Positions 26,163 through 36,600 of a stretch of 64,000 bases of DNA are shown here, one piece after another. Each line of letters starts with the position of its first letter. Position 1 is the stretch's first letter. The stretch comes from Neptunicella sp048268085 (GTDB taxonomy: Bacteria > Pseudomonadota > Gammaproteobacteria > Enterobacterales > Alteromonadaceae). The stretch is from NCBI RefSeq assembly GCF_048268085.1, contig NZ_JBLWWF010000022.1, positions 5,726 through 69,725 of the forward strand, read 5' to 3'. The position numbers were made by a program, and so were the translations under genes. The notes under the pieces were generated by a model. That model was not told the DNA's origin and did not search any database. It saw only the letters and a program-made list of their open reading frames with translations.

Positions 26163-26987
26163 TTACTCATAATATTGAACAATAGTATTCCAATCCACTT
26201 GCTGGTCACCCAGCACAAGAAAATTGGGGTTGGTCAGTACGCTACGCTGATTATAGGTTAACGGATTAAAATCTACCGCGACGATATTACCACCTGCTTC
26301 AGTGACGATACATTGTGAAGCCCCGGTATCCCACTCACCTGTGACACCTAAACGCATAAAAATATCCGCTTTTCCTTCGGCAATAAAACAGGCTTTTAAT
26401 GAGCAACTACCTAACGGTAAAGTATGAAATACGCGTTGGTCGGTCAATCTGGACAATACGTTTTCGCGGGATTGACGGCGACTGATGGCAATAGTCACGA
26501 CATCATTTTGTGGATCCTCGAATTGTCGAACATGGATCGGACCACTTTCACTCGGACTTTCCTTGTGAGCACCATGCCCTTTGCTGGCAAAATACAAGGC
26601 ATTCCCAGCCGGCCAATAAATCACTCCGATAATCGGTTGATTGTCTTCAATAAGCGCAATATTAACGGCAAAATCTCCGCTACGGGCAACAAACTCCTGA
26701 GTTCCATCAATAGGATCGATCAACCAGTAACGCTGCCAGTGCTTTCGCTCTGATAGTGGCGCATTGGTCTGCTCTTCAGACATGATTGGAATATTAGGAG
26801 TCAGCTCACGCAGCATCGAGTCAATGATATCGTGGGCTTTATAATCAGCAGATGTCACCGGAGAGTCATCGGTTTTACTAAAACTCTCATAGTCGCCACT
26901 ATCATAAATGGCCCATACGGCGGCGCCAGCTTGCAGAGCTGCCTGTTTGGCAATCTCTAATAGTTGTTGTGTTTCAGCATCCGGCAT
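26163..26987 (-). CDS. cysQ: 3'(2'),5'-bisphosphate nucleotidase CysQ
   Basis: The 274-residue member of the inositol monophosphatase superfamily removes the 3'-phosphate from PAP, recycling the by-product of sulfate activation. Metal-binding motifs are visible: MSEEQ near residue 70, WLIDPIDGTQEF near 91 and the C-terminal WDTGASQCIVTEAGG. It begins directly after the nudE stop codon and is followed by yceI. The nudE-cysQ link is also seen in other gammaproteobacteria. Confidence 0.94.
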   Translation of the reverse strand: MPDAETQQLLEIAKQAALQAGAAVWAIYDSGDYESFSKTDDSPVTSADYKAHDIIDSMLRELTPNIPIMSEEQTNAPLSERKHWQRYWLIDPIDGTQEFVARSGDFAVNIALIEDNQPIIGVIYWPAGNALYFASKGHGAHKESPSESGPIHVRQFEDPQNDVVTIAISRRQSRENVLSRLTDQRVFHTLPLGSCSLKACFIAEGKADIFMRLGVTGEWDTGASQCIVTEAGGNIVAVDFNPLTYNQRSVLTNPNFLVLGDQQVDWNTIVQYYE

Positions 26988-27551
26988 TTATTGATCCCTT
27001 AACCAGCGTTCCATCAGCAACAGGGCTGATACGCTGCGTGCTTCGGTAAAGTCTTCCTGAGTCAACAATGAATCAATTTGATCAATCTTCCAGGGAACAA
27101 TCTCTAATGGTTCAGGCTCATCACCTTGTAACCGTTCTGCAAAAAGATCCTGAGCAATCAATATTGTCATGCTGGCATTAAAAAAGGTTGGTGCCATTTG
27201 CACCCGATGTAAGAATTGCAAACGCTTGGCACCGTAGCCCACTTCTTCTTTGAGCTCTCGGTTAGCCGCTTGCTCTGGTGTTTCACCGGGATCAATTAAT
27301 CCTTTAGGGAACCCCAGTTGATAGGAATGCGTACCGGCAGCATATTCACGAACCAACAAGAATGTTTGTTCATCAATAAATGGCACCATCATCACCGCTC
27401 CACGACCACTGCCAGCCATTCTTTCGTATTGGCGATTCACCCCATTACTAAATTCCAACTCCAAACTTTCAATATGGAATATTTTGCTACTCGCCACCGG
27501 TTTACGATGATGAATAATTGGAAGAACTTGTTGGGTGACTGTTTTACTCAT
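26988..27551 (-). CDS. nudE: ADP compounds hydrolase NudE
   Basis: The 187-residue Nudix hydrolase acts on ADP-ribose, NADH and diadenosine polyphosphates. The Nudix box GLIDPGETPEQAANRELKEE (residues about 85-104) continues with VGYG, and the family N terminus KIFHIESLELEFSNG is present. It is divergent from yrfG with 54 bp between the start codons, the same arrangement as in E. coli, which strengthens both names. cysQ follows with no gap. Confidence 0.94.
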   Translation of the reverse strand: MSKTVTQQVLPIIHHRKPVASSKIFHIESLELEFSNGVNRQYERMAGSGRGAVMMVPFIDEQTFLLVREYAAGTHSYQLGFPKGLIDPGETPEQAANRELKEEVGYGAKRLQFLHRVQMAPTFFNASMTILIAQDLFAERLQGDEPEPLEIVPWKIDQIDSLLTQEDFTEARSVSALLLMERWLRDQ

Positions 27552-27605
27552 TAACCTTACACGTTAAAATGGCTCGCCTTGCTACTATAACTTTTCTTAT
27601 TTCAA

Positions 27606-28286
27606 ATGCCTATGCTCTGTTGGAACCAAATTGACACTGTTTTACTGGATATGGATGGCACTCTGCTCGATTTGCATTTTGATAACCATTTCTGGATGGA
27701 GCATATTCCGCAAAAATACGCGCACAATAATAATATTAGCCTGGCTGAAGCCCGCGCTAGACTCGATGTGGAGTTTGTTAAAGTCGCTGGAACACTGGAT
27801 TGGTACTGTCTGGATTACTGGGCAGATATTTTAAAACTGGATATTGTCGCGGCGAAACGAGAAATTCAGCATCTCATTCGCATGCGTGACGACACCATTC
27901 CCTTTTTGGACGCATTAAAGAATAGCGGACGGGAAGTGATAATTGTTACCAACGCGCACCCCAATAGTTTGTCATTAAAAGTGGAACAGACCCAACTTGA
28001 TCATCATATTGATCATATGATTTCCACTCATCAATTTGGGGTGAGCAAAGAATCACAATTATTGTGGCAGCAGTTACACCATCAACTTAACTTTAATCCC
28101 CAACGAACCTTGTTTGTGGATGACAGCTTACCTATATTGGGCGCAGCCAAACAATTTGGAATCGCCCATTTGTTAGCGGTTAGCAATCCCGACAGCAAAA
28201 TGCCCAGCAGGCAAGTTGATGAATTTGTCGCAACTGACGATTTTCGCGAACTGCTTGTTGATATACAGGCTTCAAGCCAGAACTGA
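27606..28286 (+). CDS. yrfG: GMP/IMP nucleotidase, HAD family
   Basis: The 226-residue HAD-like hydrolase has the nucleophile motif LLDMDGTLLDL near residues 14-24, motif II in VIIVTNAHPNS, a motif III lysine at VSKESQL and motif IV FVDDSLP. E. coli YrfG dephosphorylates IMP and GMP. The divergent nudE neighbour supports orthology. Its stop lies only six bases from the stop of the convergent redoxin gene. An ATG at 27612 is an alternative start. Confidence 0.92.
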   Translation: MPMLCWNQIDTVLLDMDGTLLDLHFDNHFWMEHIPQKYAHNNNISLAEARARLDVEFVKVAGTLDWYCLDYWADILKLDIVAAKREIQHLIRMRDDTIPFLDALKNSGREVIIVTNAHPNSLSLKVEQTQLDHHIDHMISTHQFGVSKESQLLWQQLHHQLNFNPQRTLFVDDSLPILGAAKQFGIAHLLAVSNPDSKMPSRQVDEFVATDDFRELLVDIQASSQN

Positions 28287-28292
28287 ATTTAA

Positions 28293-28889
28293 TCAGCTCG
28301 GCTCATTACCTGCTTTCCATTTGATATTGCATCCCATCGAGGGCAACTGTTGAACACTAATGGGCTGATTGGCAAGTAACTGATCGAGTGCCCGTTGCAA
28401 GTCTTCACCGGTAGCCTGATTTTTAGAAGAATCATAATTTCCGGATGAAATACGATGGGGGCGGCTACTGTCAAACTGGCCGCGATATACTAACTTCTGA
28501 TCACGATCAAATAAATACAGATCCGGTGTACAAGCAGCAGAATAAGCTTGTGCGACTTGTTGAGTTTCATCCAATAAGTATGGGAATGAATATTCTCTAT
28601 TCTGTTTTTCCAGCACCATATTGTGCATATTATCAGCCGGGTATGCTTCAGTGTCATTACTGTTAATTGCAACAAAAGCAATGCCTTTTTGTTGGTACTC
28701 TTTCGCCAGTTCAGCCAGCCGAGGTGCAATATGGATAACGTAGGGACAGTGATTACAAATAAATGCCACAACCAATCCTTTGGCTTGTTTAAAGTCATTC
28801 AGACTAACCTGTTGTCCTTGCGTAGAGGGCAAGCGAAAATCCGGAGCCGGCGTACCCAGCTGCAACATAGTGGAAGGTGTCATTGACAT
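28293..28889 (-). CDS. Thioredoxin-family (AhpC/TSA-type) redoxin
   Basis: The 198-residue protein begins with GTPAPDFRLPSTQGQQVSL, the peroxiredoxin/AhpC-TSA start. It carries the active site CNHCPYV, a CxxC followed by proline, near residues 45-51. This matches a widespread thioredoxin-family group with CxHCPYV motifs rather than a peroxidatic peroxiredoxin. It has no signal peptide. It is divergent from the DUF885 lipoprotein gene and convergent with yrfG. The partner is unknown. Confidence 0.88.
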   Translation of the reverse strand: MSMTPSTMLQLGTPAPDFRLPSTQGQQVSLNDFKQAKGLVVAFICNHCPYVIHIAPRLAELAKEYQQKGIAFVAINSNDTEAYPADNMHNMVLEKQNREYSFPYLLDETQQVAQAYSAACTPDLYLFDRDQKLVYRGQFDSSRPHRISSGNYDSSKNQATGEDLQRALDQLLANQPISVQQLPSMGCNIKWKAGNEPS

Positions 28890-29029
28890 AATTAACTCTG
28901 CTCTTTTCGGTTCAGTTTACTAATCGTTACCTATCTTAACCCGAAGACATTACCATTCCGAACTACAATGCCTTATTGTGGATGTTTAATGCATTTATCC
29001 TACAACAAAAACGAATAATGGAGACAATA

Positions 29030-30874
29030 ATGAAATCAACACCTCTTGCCTGCCTGCTCACCGGTGCTCTTGTGCTGGCAAGCTGTTCACAACCGCCGTC
29101 AACAGATTCGACGGACCGCCTCAAAACGGACGCAGAACAACCGACGGTCGAATACAGCGCCAAACAGATAGCCAACGAAAGTGACAAAGCCAACGCTTTT
29201 TTTGAGCAAGTTTTTAATCAACAAGTCAGTCGCTCACCAGAGTATCAAACCTATCTGGGTATGAAATCGGACAACGATAAATGGGATGATAATTCCGATG
29301 AGAATGCCAAACGTGAACTGGAGTTTACCCGCCAGGATCTGGAAACCCTGCAAAATACCATTAATTATGATGCACTGGATGCCCAAACCCAACTCAGCTA
29401 CGACTTGTTTGTTGAGCAAGCTGAACGTCAAATTCGCGACTTTAAATGGCGCTTTCACAATTACCCGGTTAACCAGATGTTTGGCATGCAATCCGGCACA
29501 CCGTCATTCTTGATTAACTTTCATCGAGTTGACAGTGTAGAGGATGCCAAAGGCTATATTACTAGACTTGTTAAGGTTGAGCCACGGTTTGATAATCTGC
29601 TCACTGGCTTAAAAGTGCGCGAGGATATGAACATTATTCCGCCAAAATTTGTATTCGAGCATGTGATACGCGACTCGAACAACATTATTGAAGACACCAC
29701 CATCATAGACGACTTCCGTAAAAAAGTAGACGACTTGACCGATGTGGATGATAGCCAGCGTGACGAATTAGTCAGTCAGGCGCAAACAGCAATCAATGAG
29801 CATGTGGTGCCTGCTTATCAAAAGCTGGTCGCCTATCTGGTAGAGCTGGAGAAAAAAGCCGATGATCGTGATGGAGCCTGGAAATTTCGTGATGGAGCGG
29901 CTTTTTATAATAATGCGCTTAAAAACTACACCACTACCGATCTAACCGCGCAACAAATTCATCAAATTGGGCTGGATGAAGTCGCGAGAATTCACAACGA
30001 AATGCGCGAAATTATGCAGCAAGTCGGATTTGAAGGTGACTTACAGGCGTTCTTCCAGTTTATGCGCGAAGACGAGCAATTCTACTACCCCAATACCGAT
30101 GAAGGGCGCCAGCAATATCTGGATGAGGCCAAGGCCTTGATCGATGTGGTTAAAGGCCGTCTGGATGAGCTTTTTCTGACCTTGCCCAAAGCTGATATGA
30201 TTGTGAAGCGGGTAGAACCTTTCCGCGAGAAATCAGCCGGTAAAGCTTTTTACAACAGACCTGCACCTGACGGTTCCCGTCCGGGAATCTACTACGCTAA
30301 CCTCTACAATATGCAGGATATGCCTACCTATCAAATGCGCGCTCTGGCCTACCATGAAGGCATCCCGGGCCATCATATGCAGTTGGCTATATCCCAGGAG
30401 CTGGAGGGTATTCCCAAATTCCGCAAATATGGAAGCTACACAGCCTATACCGAAGGCTGGGGGCTATATTCCGAATTCACCCCCAAAGAAATGGGCCTGT
30501 ACGATAACCCCTATGACGATTTTGGCCGGCTGGCGATGGAATTATGGCGCGCCTGTCGATTAGTGGTGGATACCGGTATCCATTATAAACAGTGGACTCG
30601 TCAGCAAGGCATTGATTATTACGTACAAAACACTCCTAACCCGCTGGGTGATGCAGTCAAAATGGTAGAGCGCCATATTGTCATGCCCGGCCAGGCAACG
30701 GCATACAAAATCGGCATGCTGAAAATTCTGCAATTACGTGAGAAAGCCAAAAAAGCCTTGGGTGATCAATTTGATATTCGCGAGTATCACGATGTGGTAC
30801 TTAAAAACGGGCCATTACCGCTAAGTGTACTGGAAGCTCAAGTGGATAAATGGATTGCCTCTAAACAGGCTTGA
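29030..30874 (+). CDS. DUF885 family lipoprotein, putative metallopeptidase
   Basis: A lipoprotein of about 615 residues. The signal peptide ends with LASC, and a DUF885 domain covers most of the rest. The zinc-site motif HEGIPGHHMQ and the downstream YTEGWGLYSE glutamate segment show that the metal site is intact. Family members are presumed peptidases or carboxypeptidases, and the substrate is unknown. The frame extends upstream to 28976, but the ATG at 29030 has GGAG six bases before it and gives the lipoprotein signal. Confidence 0.9.
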   Translation: MKSTPLACLLTGALVLASCSQPPSTDSTDRLKTDAEQPTVEYSAKQIANESDKANAFFEQVFNQQVSRSPEYQTYLGMKSDNDKWDDNSDENAKRELEFTRQDLETLQNTINYDALDAQTQLSYDLFVEQAERQIRDFKWRFHNYPVNQMFGMQSGTPSFLINFHRVDSVEDAKGYITRLVKVEPRFDNLLTGLKVREDMNIIPPKFVFEHVIRDSNNIIEDTTIIDDFRKKVDDLTDVDDSQRDELVSQAQTAINEHVVPAYQKLVAYLVELEKKADDRDGAWKFRDGAAFYNNALKNYTTTDLTAQQIHQIGLDEVARIHNEMREIMQQVGFEGDLQAFFQFMREDEQFYYPNTDEGRQQYLDEAKALIDVVKGRLDELFLTLPKADMIVKRVEPFREKSAGKAFYNRPAPDGSRPGIYYANLYNMQDMPTYQMRALAYHEGIPGHHMQLAISQELEGIPKFRKYGSYTAYTEGWGLYSEFTPKEMGLYDNPYDDFGRLAMELWRACRLVVDTGIHYKQWTRQQGIDYYVQNTPNPLGDAVKMVERHIVMPGQATAYKIGMLKILQLREKAKKALGDQFDIREYHDVVLKNGPLPLSVLEAQVDKWIASKQA

Positions 30875-30901
30875 TATCAACTCGATTAAACATGCAAACA
30901 A

Positions 30902-30956
30902 AAAGCACGGAGCCGTGGAAAAAAGCAAACAATGCTTTTCTACAACTCCGTGCTTT
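30902..30956 (-). terminator. Nested hairpin terminator between convergent genes
   Basis: An 11-base outer stem AAAGCACGGAG/CTCCGTGCTTT encloses a second small inverted repeat (AAAAGCA/TGCTTTT). Read on the minus strand the outer stem ends in TTTTTG, so it can terminate the GMC oxidoreductase operon. On the plus strand the T run is short, making it a weaker terminator for the DUF885 gene. Confidence 0.75.
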
Positions 30957-31023
30957 GCTGTAACAAGGTACGTTGATGTACCACCGCTATATTTTATAGT
31001 TACAAGAATATTAATTCTTTATT

Positions 31024-32748
31024 TTAAATGAGCTTTTGTTTATACAAGTCTACTGCAATGTTAGCGGCTCGGGCGCTCAGCGCCATATAAGTCAGTGACG
31101 GGTTAACGTGACCTGAAGATGACATACAAGCCCCGTCAGTGATAAACAGATTCGGAATATCATGGCATTGGTTGTTGCCGTTTAAGACCGAGGTATTTGG
31201 ATCCCGTCCCATTCTGGCGGTTCCCATTTCATGAATGGCTAATCCTGGCGGCGCATCGCTGATACGTCTTTTAATGTTTTTGGCGCCGATGGCCTCAAGC
31301 ATTTCAACACAATCGTCAGCCATTTTTTCCATCATCAGCTTGTCGTTCTCGCCCCATTTACAATCAATCAGCAGTTGCGGCATGCCCCACTTATCCACTT
31401 TCTCTGTATGCAAAGTCACCTTGTTATCATATTGGGGTAACATCTCACCCGAGCCGCTCCAGCCAAAATGCCAAGGCCCCGGTTGCTGCATTTTTTGTTT
31501 CAGACTGGCACCAAATTCATCACTACCCATTGCGTGGAATACACCAGAGCGTGATGCACCTCCCCGTAAAAAGTAGCCGCGTGAGAATTTATCGGTTTGT
31601 TTTTGCAAGTTGTTGAAGCGCGGAATAATCGGCCCGGTAGGACGGCGCCCTTTATAATAATCGTCGTCAAAACCTTCTATTTCACCGCTGGCGCTGGGGT
31701 TGTATATATGATCCATCAGATAGCGTCCCAGTACACCTGATGAGTTAGCAATACCGGTAGGAAAATGCTCAGAAGTTGAGTTCAACATGATCTGTGCAGT
31801 GCCAATGGTTGAAGCGCACATAAATACCATATTGGCATGATATTCACGGGTTTCCATTGTCTGTTCATCTATAACATTAACACCCGTTACCCGATTCGTT
31901 TTGTCGTCATAAATTAAACTATGCACCACACTATTACAGGCAATATTCAGATTATTAGTTTTGATTGCGGCAGGTAAGGTAGAACTCAAGGTCGAAAAAT
32001 AAGCACCAAAGGAACAACCGCGCTGACATTCGTTGCGTGCCATACATTTATAGCGCCCTTGATCGAGGAAAAACTGGGTCGGTTCACTTAAATGTGCACA
32101 ACGCCCCTGAATCATTTTACGATCAGAGTATTTTTTCTCGATTTGCTGTTTGGCATATTTTTCCACTGCATTAAGCTCGAACGGTGGCAAAAATTCGCTG
32201 TCAGGCAAGGTGGCGATGTTCTCAACGCTACCGGAAATCCCCACAAACTTTTCCACATGAGAATACCAGGGCGCCAGATCCTGATAACGAATCGGCCAGT
32301 CAGTACCATGCCCGTCACGCAGATTTTCTTCGAAATCGATTTCACTCCAGCGAAATGACTGACGATGCCATAAAAGCGAGCGTCCTCCCAACTGGTTAGC
32401 GCGGATCCAGTCAAAATGGGTACCTTCGGCAGTTTGGTAGGGATAGTCACGGTCATTACCGAAAAACTGTTTGGTCATATCGTTAAACGCATAACATTTA
32501 CGTTGAACATGAAACTGATCTTCAATCAAATTATGTTCGACAAATCCGTCATGAGGCATTTCCCAGGAGGCTTTCCCTTCACCGATATAATCTTTCTGAT
32601 GGTGAACGGCTCGCCCCCGCTCAACCATCAATACTTTTAAGCCTTTCTCGCACAGCTCTTTTGCTACCCAGCCACCAGAGATCCCGGAACCCACCACGAT
32701 AGCGTCATATTTTTTATTGGTTTTTGTTACTAAAAAAGGGTCAATCAT
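31024..32748 (-). CDS. GMC-family oxidoreductase (FAD subunit)
   Basis: The 574-residue flavoprotein has an N-terminal dinucleotide-binding loop VVGSGISGGWVAKELCEKG and the GMC C-terminal segment GHVNPSLTYMALSARAA with the catalytic histidine-asparagine region. A cysteine-rich insert (CMARNECQRGCSFGAYFS, about residues 234-251) is typical of the gluconate/2-keto-gluconate dehydrogenase large subunit group. It lacks a signal peptide, so it is probably carried to the periplasm by the Tat signal of the subunit-3-like partner encoded 29 bp upstream. The sugar or alcohol substrate is unknown. Confidence 0.9.
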   Translation of the reverse strand: MIDPFLVTKTNKKYDAIVVGSGISGGWVAKELCEKGLKVLMVERGRAVHHQKDYIGEGKASWEMPHDGFVEHNLIEDQFHVQRKCYAFNDMTKQFFGNDRDYPYQTAEGTHFDWIRANQLGGRSLLWHRQSFRWSEIDFEENLRDGHGTDWPIRYQDLAPWYSHVEKFVGISGSVENIATLPDSEFLPPFELNAVEKYAKQQIEKKYSDRKMIQGRCAHLSEPTQFFLDQGRYKCMARNECQRGCSFGAYFSTLSSTLPAAIKTNNLNIACNSVVHSLIYDDKTNRVTGVNVIDEQTMETREYHANMVFMCASTIGTAQIMLNSTSEHFPTGIANSSGVLGRYLMDHIYNPSASGEIEGFDDDYYKGRRPTGPIIPRFNNLQKQTDKFSRGYFLRGGASRSGVFHAMGSDEFGASLKQKMQQPGPWHFGWSGSGEMLPQYDNKVTLHTEKVDKWGMPQLLIDCKWGENDKLMMEKMADDCVEMLEAIGAKNIKRRISDAPPGLAIHEMGTARMGRDPNTSVLNGNNQCHDIPNLFITDGACMSSSGHVNPSLTYMALSARAANIAVDLYKQKLI

Positions 32749-32777
32749 TACTACCTACCAAAAAGTTATCGAGATGA

Positions 32778-33380
32778 TTAATTGGAATAAAAGGCTGCGG
32801 AGAACGCTTTACCGTTATTGTCGGAAACTTTGAAGTCGGCCCGATAGCCACCGGGTACAGGATCGTAAACCAGCTCCTGACTGGCCCCCACCTCTGACAG
32901 GTAATAGCCCATAACGGTGAGCGCTTTTAGTTGATGGAACCAGCCAATATGCGCTGGCGAAAAGGGTTTTGCACCCTTGGCCAAGGCCGTCATCGCCGCG
33001 ATTTTTTCACTATTAGGTAAAAGCCCAAAATCCTTGCCCCAATGGGTTTTAACTAACGGAGCAAACTTGTCCAATCCGGCAATAAACTCCTTACCTTCCT
33101 GTGGATCGCGACAATGCGCCAACTGGTCATCAATAAAACCGTGGGTATCAGTACCCGCCGCTCCTAGCGTATCGGTAGCGGGAATAATCACCTCAACCAA
33201 CTCGCGCAATAATTGCATTTGTCGCTTAGTTAGAATCTGCCCTGAACGAATAGGCCCTCCCGCCAGGCGCTGAGTGCCGCTTTGGCTTAACGCCAATACA
33301 TCATTGGCTAATAATCCCAGACATAAAAAACTGGCACTACGTAACAAATCTCGACGAGATAATTCAGGCAGGTTGGACAT
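32778..33380 (-). CDS. Gluconate 2-dehydrogenase subunit 3 family protein (Tat-exported)
   Basis: The 200-residue protein has a twin-arginine signal (SRRDLLRSASFLCLGLL, residues 8-24) and a gluconate 2-dehydrogenase subunit 3-like domain (about 50-190, opening with LTKRQMQLLRELVEVIIPAT). This subunit accompanies the flavoprotein, supplies export and may stabilise it. The usual third partner, a multihaem cytochrome c, is not encoded next to it. Confidence 0.9.
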   Translation of the reverse strand: MSNLPELSRRDLLRSASFLCLGLLANDVLALSQSGTQRLAGGPIRSGQILTKRQMQLLRELVEVIIPATDTLGAAGTDTHGFIDDQLAHCRDPQEGKEFIAGLDKFAPLVKTHWGKDFGLLPNSEKIAAMTALAKGAKPFSPAHIGWFHQLKALTVMGYYLSEVGASQELVYDPVPGGYRADFKVSDNNGKAFSAAFYSN

Positions 33381-33604
33381 AAAACCTCAGCAGCTTGCAA
33401 ATAACAGTGCCTTTTATGCCTGTATATAAAATATGTTTCAAGTGTTAACGGCTTGTTGCGCTTTTAATGTGATAAGAATCGCTGATTGTCTGATAAAGGT
33501 AACGATATGAACGGGGCATTTCTAAAATAGTCTTACACCGACCTATGCGGCTATTGCTTAATTAATTCACCCTTACCTATACTCCATCACACTATTATTT
33601 GACA

Positions 33605-36600
33605 TCAAAGTGATGTGTTCGCCATGCTATATTTTATATCCCCAGCAGCCAGCGTTTTTTCTGGTTCGGCAATAAACTGACGGACTAGGTCCGCATTCCC
33701 TCTAGCGATCGTTGTTGTAACACCAATGCTTTTATTTCGACCCTGATTTTTGGCGCTGTATAGCGCACTATCGGCCAGTTGTAAGGTTGTATGTAAATCC
33801 ACAGCTTCCGGCTCACCGGGCGCAAACGGGAACGCACAAAAACCGATTGAACAGGTTTTGCGCAGGCGTACATCGTCAGAAATATGAAAGACATGATTAC
33901 TTATTAGGGTGCGAATTTTCTCGGCTAATAACATGCCGTCTTGACGATCCGACAATCTGGCAACAAGTAAAAACTCCTCACCTCCCCAGCGCACACAATA
34001 ATCGGCCGTTCGTAAACATTGTTTGAGCAATAACGCGACCTGCTTGAGTACTTTGTCTCCTGCTACATGACCGTACTGATCATTTACCTGTTTGAAATAA
34101 TCAATATCTAATAGCATAAAGATCAGATCTGATTGAGGTGGTACCTGACTACTATTATGGTAACGACGCAGCACCAGTTCTATATCCGCCTCAATACTTT
34201 GTTCGAAAAATCGTCTGTTATGCAGACCGGTCAGGGGATCAGTCAAACTCGCTTGTTCAATGCGCTGATAAGCCTGTTGTAAATCAGCTGTGCGTTGCTC
34301 GACCAGCCTTTCCAATTGAATACTGCGCTGTTTCACCCGTCTAACTTGCCAACGATAAAATTCAACAATCAGTAATATAACCAGCACCACCGTTAGTGCC
34401 TGAAAATACCAGGTCTGATAAAAAGCGGGCATGACTGAAATAGTCAATTGCCATTGTTTAGGACTCCATTGCCCTACTCGATTTGTTCCTTGTATATATA
34501 ACTGATAGTTTCCCGGCGGTATATGTTGGTAACTTGCCAGTCGATGGGTAGCATCAGCTGAAATCCAATCAGTATCATAGGGTGATAAACGATAACGATA
34601 TTGCAGTTTTTCTGGGGCACTGAATGCCAGAGAGGTAAATTCAACTTGTAAACTATTTTGATCGGATGGAATTTTTAGCGCTGGCATGGTTGTAGCAACA
34701 GGTCGCTCTTTACCATTCACAGTCAGTCTGCTTGCCATTACTTGCGGTGTATAGTTCCATTGCTGTATTTTTTGTGGTTCAACAATCAGTAACCCTTGTG
34801 GGGATCCAAATAGCAGTTGTCCCTGTTGAGTAAGATTACGACTGGCAATAAAAAAATTACGGAAGCTTATACCATCAACGGAACCAAATTCTTGCCATGT
34901 CCAATTCGAAGGGTTGAGTCGTATATGAGCCCCTAGCCATACATGTCCATCCTTTTCCTGTATCAGAGACTCTATCGGCCATGGGGGTAACGAAAATCGT
35001 TGTTGCAGAACATCAAATGTAGCTCTCTTTCCATCCCAGCTTTTTAATATCGCGGCACCGTTGCGGGTAGCCACCCATAGACGTCCGTCTTCTGCCACCA
35101 TTAAATCGGGCACCCAATTTCCAGGTAAACTATCCTGCCGTTTTGCATCGTGGAAAATTCGAGTGGCAACTTCGGTTTCGACATTAAAAGCATTCAGCCC
35201 ATTATCGGTTCCCACCCAAAGTTGTTTATCTGCGGTAAAGGCCAGTGATTCGACGGCTCGGCCTGATAACGACTGATGATCGTTGACATCATGGCGATAA
35301 GAATGAGCTTGGTCATTGTGCGCATCGATCCTCGCCATACCATTCGACGAGCCTATCCATAGGTTACCTTGCTGATCGAATATCATGGTACGGATAATAC
35401 CGCCAGGCATGCCCTTATTCTGATCAAAACGTTCAAATTGTTCTAATCCATCAGCACGCATACGGTGTAATCCACCGTCCAAAGTAGCGACCCAAATAGT
35501 ACCGTCTGACGCTTGAGCCAGGCAGGTTATTGCCCCATCAGACAGATGCCCGGGTAATTTGCTATCGGGACGATAACTTTTTATGAAGTGGCCTTTGTGA
35601 TCCAGTACATCAATGCCATTACCATTGGTTCCCAGCCAGATTGTCCCATCTGACATTTGCATGGGTCTAACAATCGCTGTGTAACTTGGGCCATCCGGAT
35701 TAGTCGGACTATGTTGTAACTGACGAAATGCACGAGTAGAAGGATCATGGCGAGTCAGCCCACCTCCCCATGAACCAACCCAAACCAGGCCGGCATCATC
35801 CACGGTTAATGCTCCCACCCGATCAGCACCTATACTGCTAGTTAATGTGGCGTCATGACGCAACCTGTCGCGAATCGCTAAGGTTTTCAAGTCGACAATA
35901 TCGATACCACCACCGAAAGTGGCAATCCACAGTTCGTCGTTCCCCACCTGAGCAAAATCATATACCCAGAAGTGACTCAAGTTTTGCGGCGCCATACTTT
36001 TTGGAGAAAGATGAATTAACTGGTTAGTAGTTAAATCCAGTACTGCAGCGCCATGTTCCACCGTTCCAATCCATAGACGACCTTGGCTATCTTCAAATAT
36101 GTTTGTCACATAATTATTAAATAAAGAATCCGCGTCGGCAGGATCCGATGCAATTGATTCAAATCCTTTTTTTTCACCCAACCAACGTTGTAATCCCTTA
36201 TGACTGCCAACCCAGAGCTGATTTTGACTATCAATAAGCAGACCACGAACCTGATTGGCAGCCAAGCTGCTAGCTTCACCAGGCTGATGTAAATAATGAG
36301 TAAACTGTCCCGAATTCGGATTGAGTCGATCTAATCCTCCATCAGTGGCTAACCATAGTTCTCCCTTACTATCTTCTACAATCCCCTCAACACGATCATG
36401 CAAAAGCGAATTTGGATCCTCGGCAGCATGACGATAATGACGAAATGTTCCGTCGTCCGGATTAAAAACCGACAACCCGCCACTGAATGTTCCAATCCAA
36501 ATTCGCCCATCCCGGGACACCAGCAATGAACGAACATAACTGCCACTTAATCCTGGCTGTTTATTGGTTGCGGCGCGAAAAACCTTATAACGATATCCAT

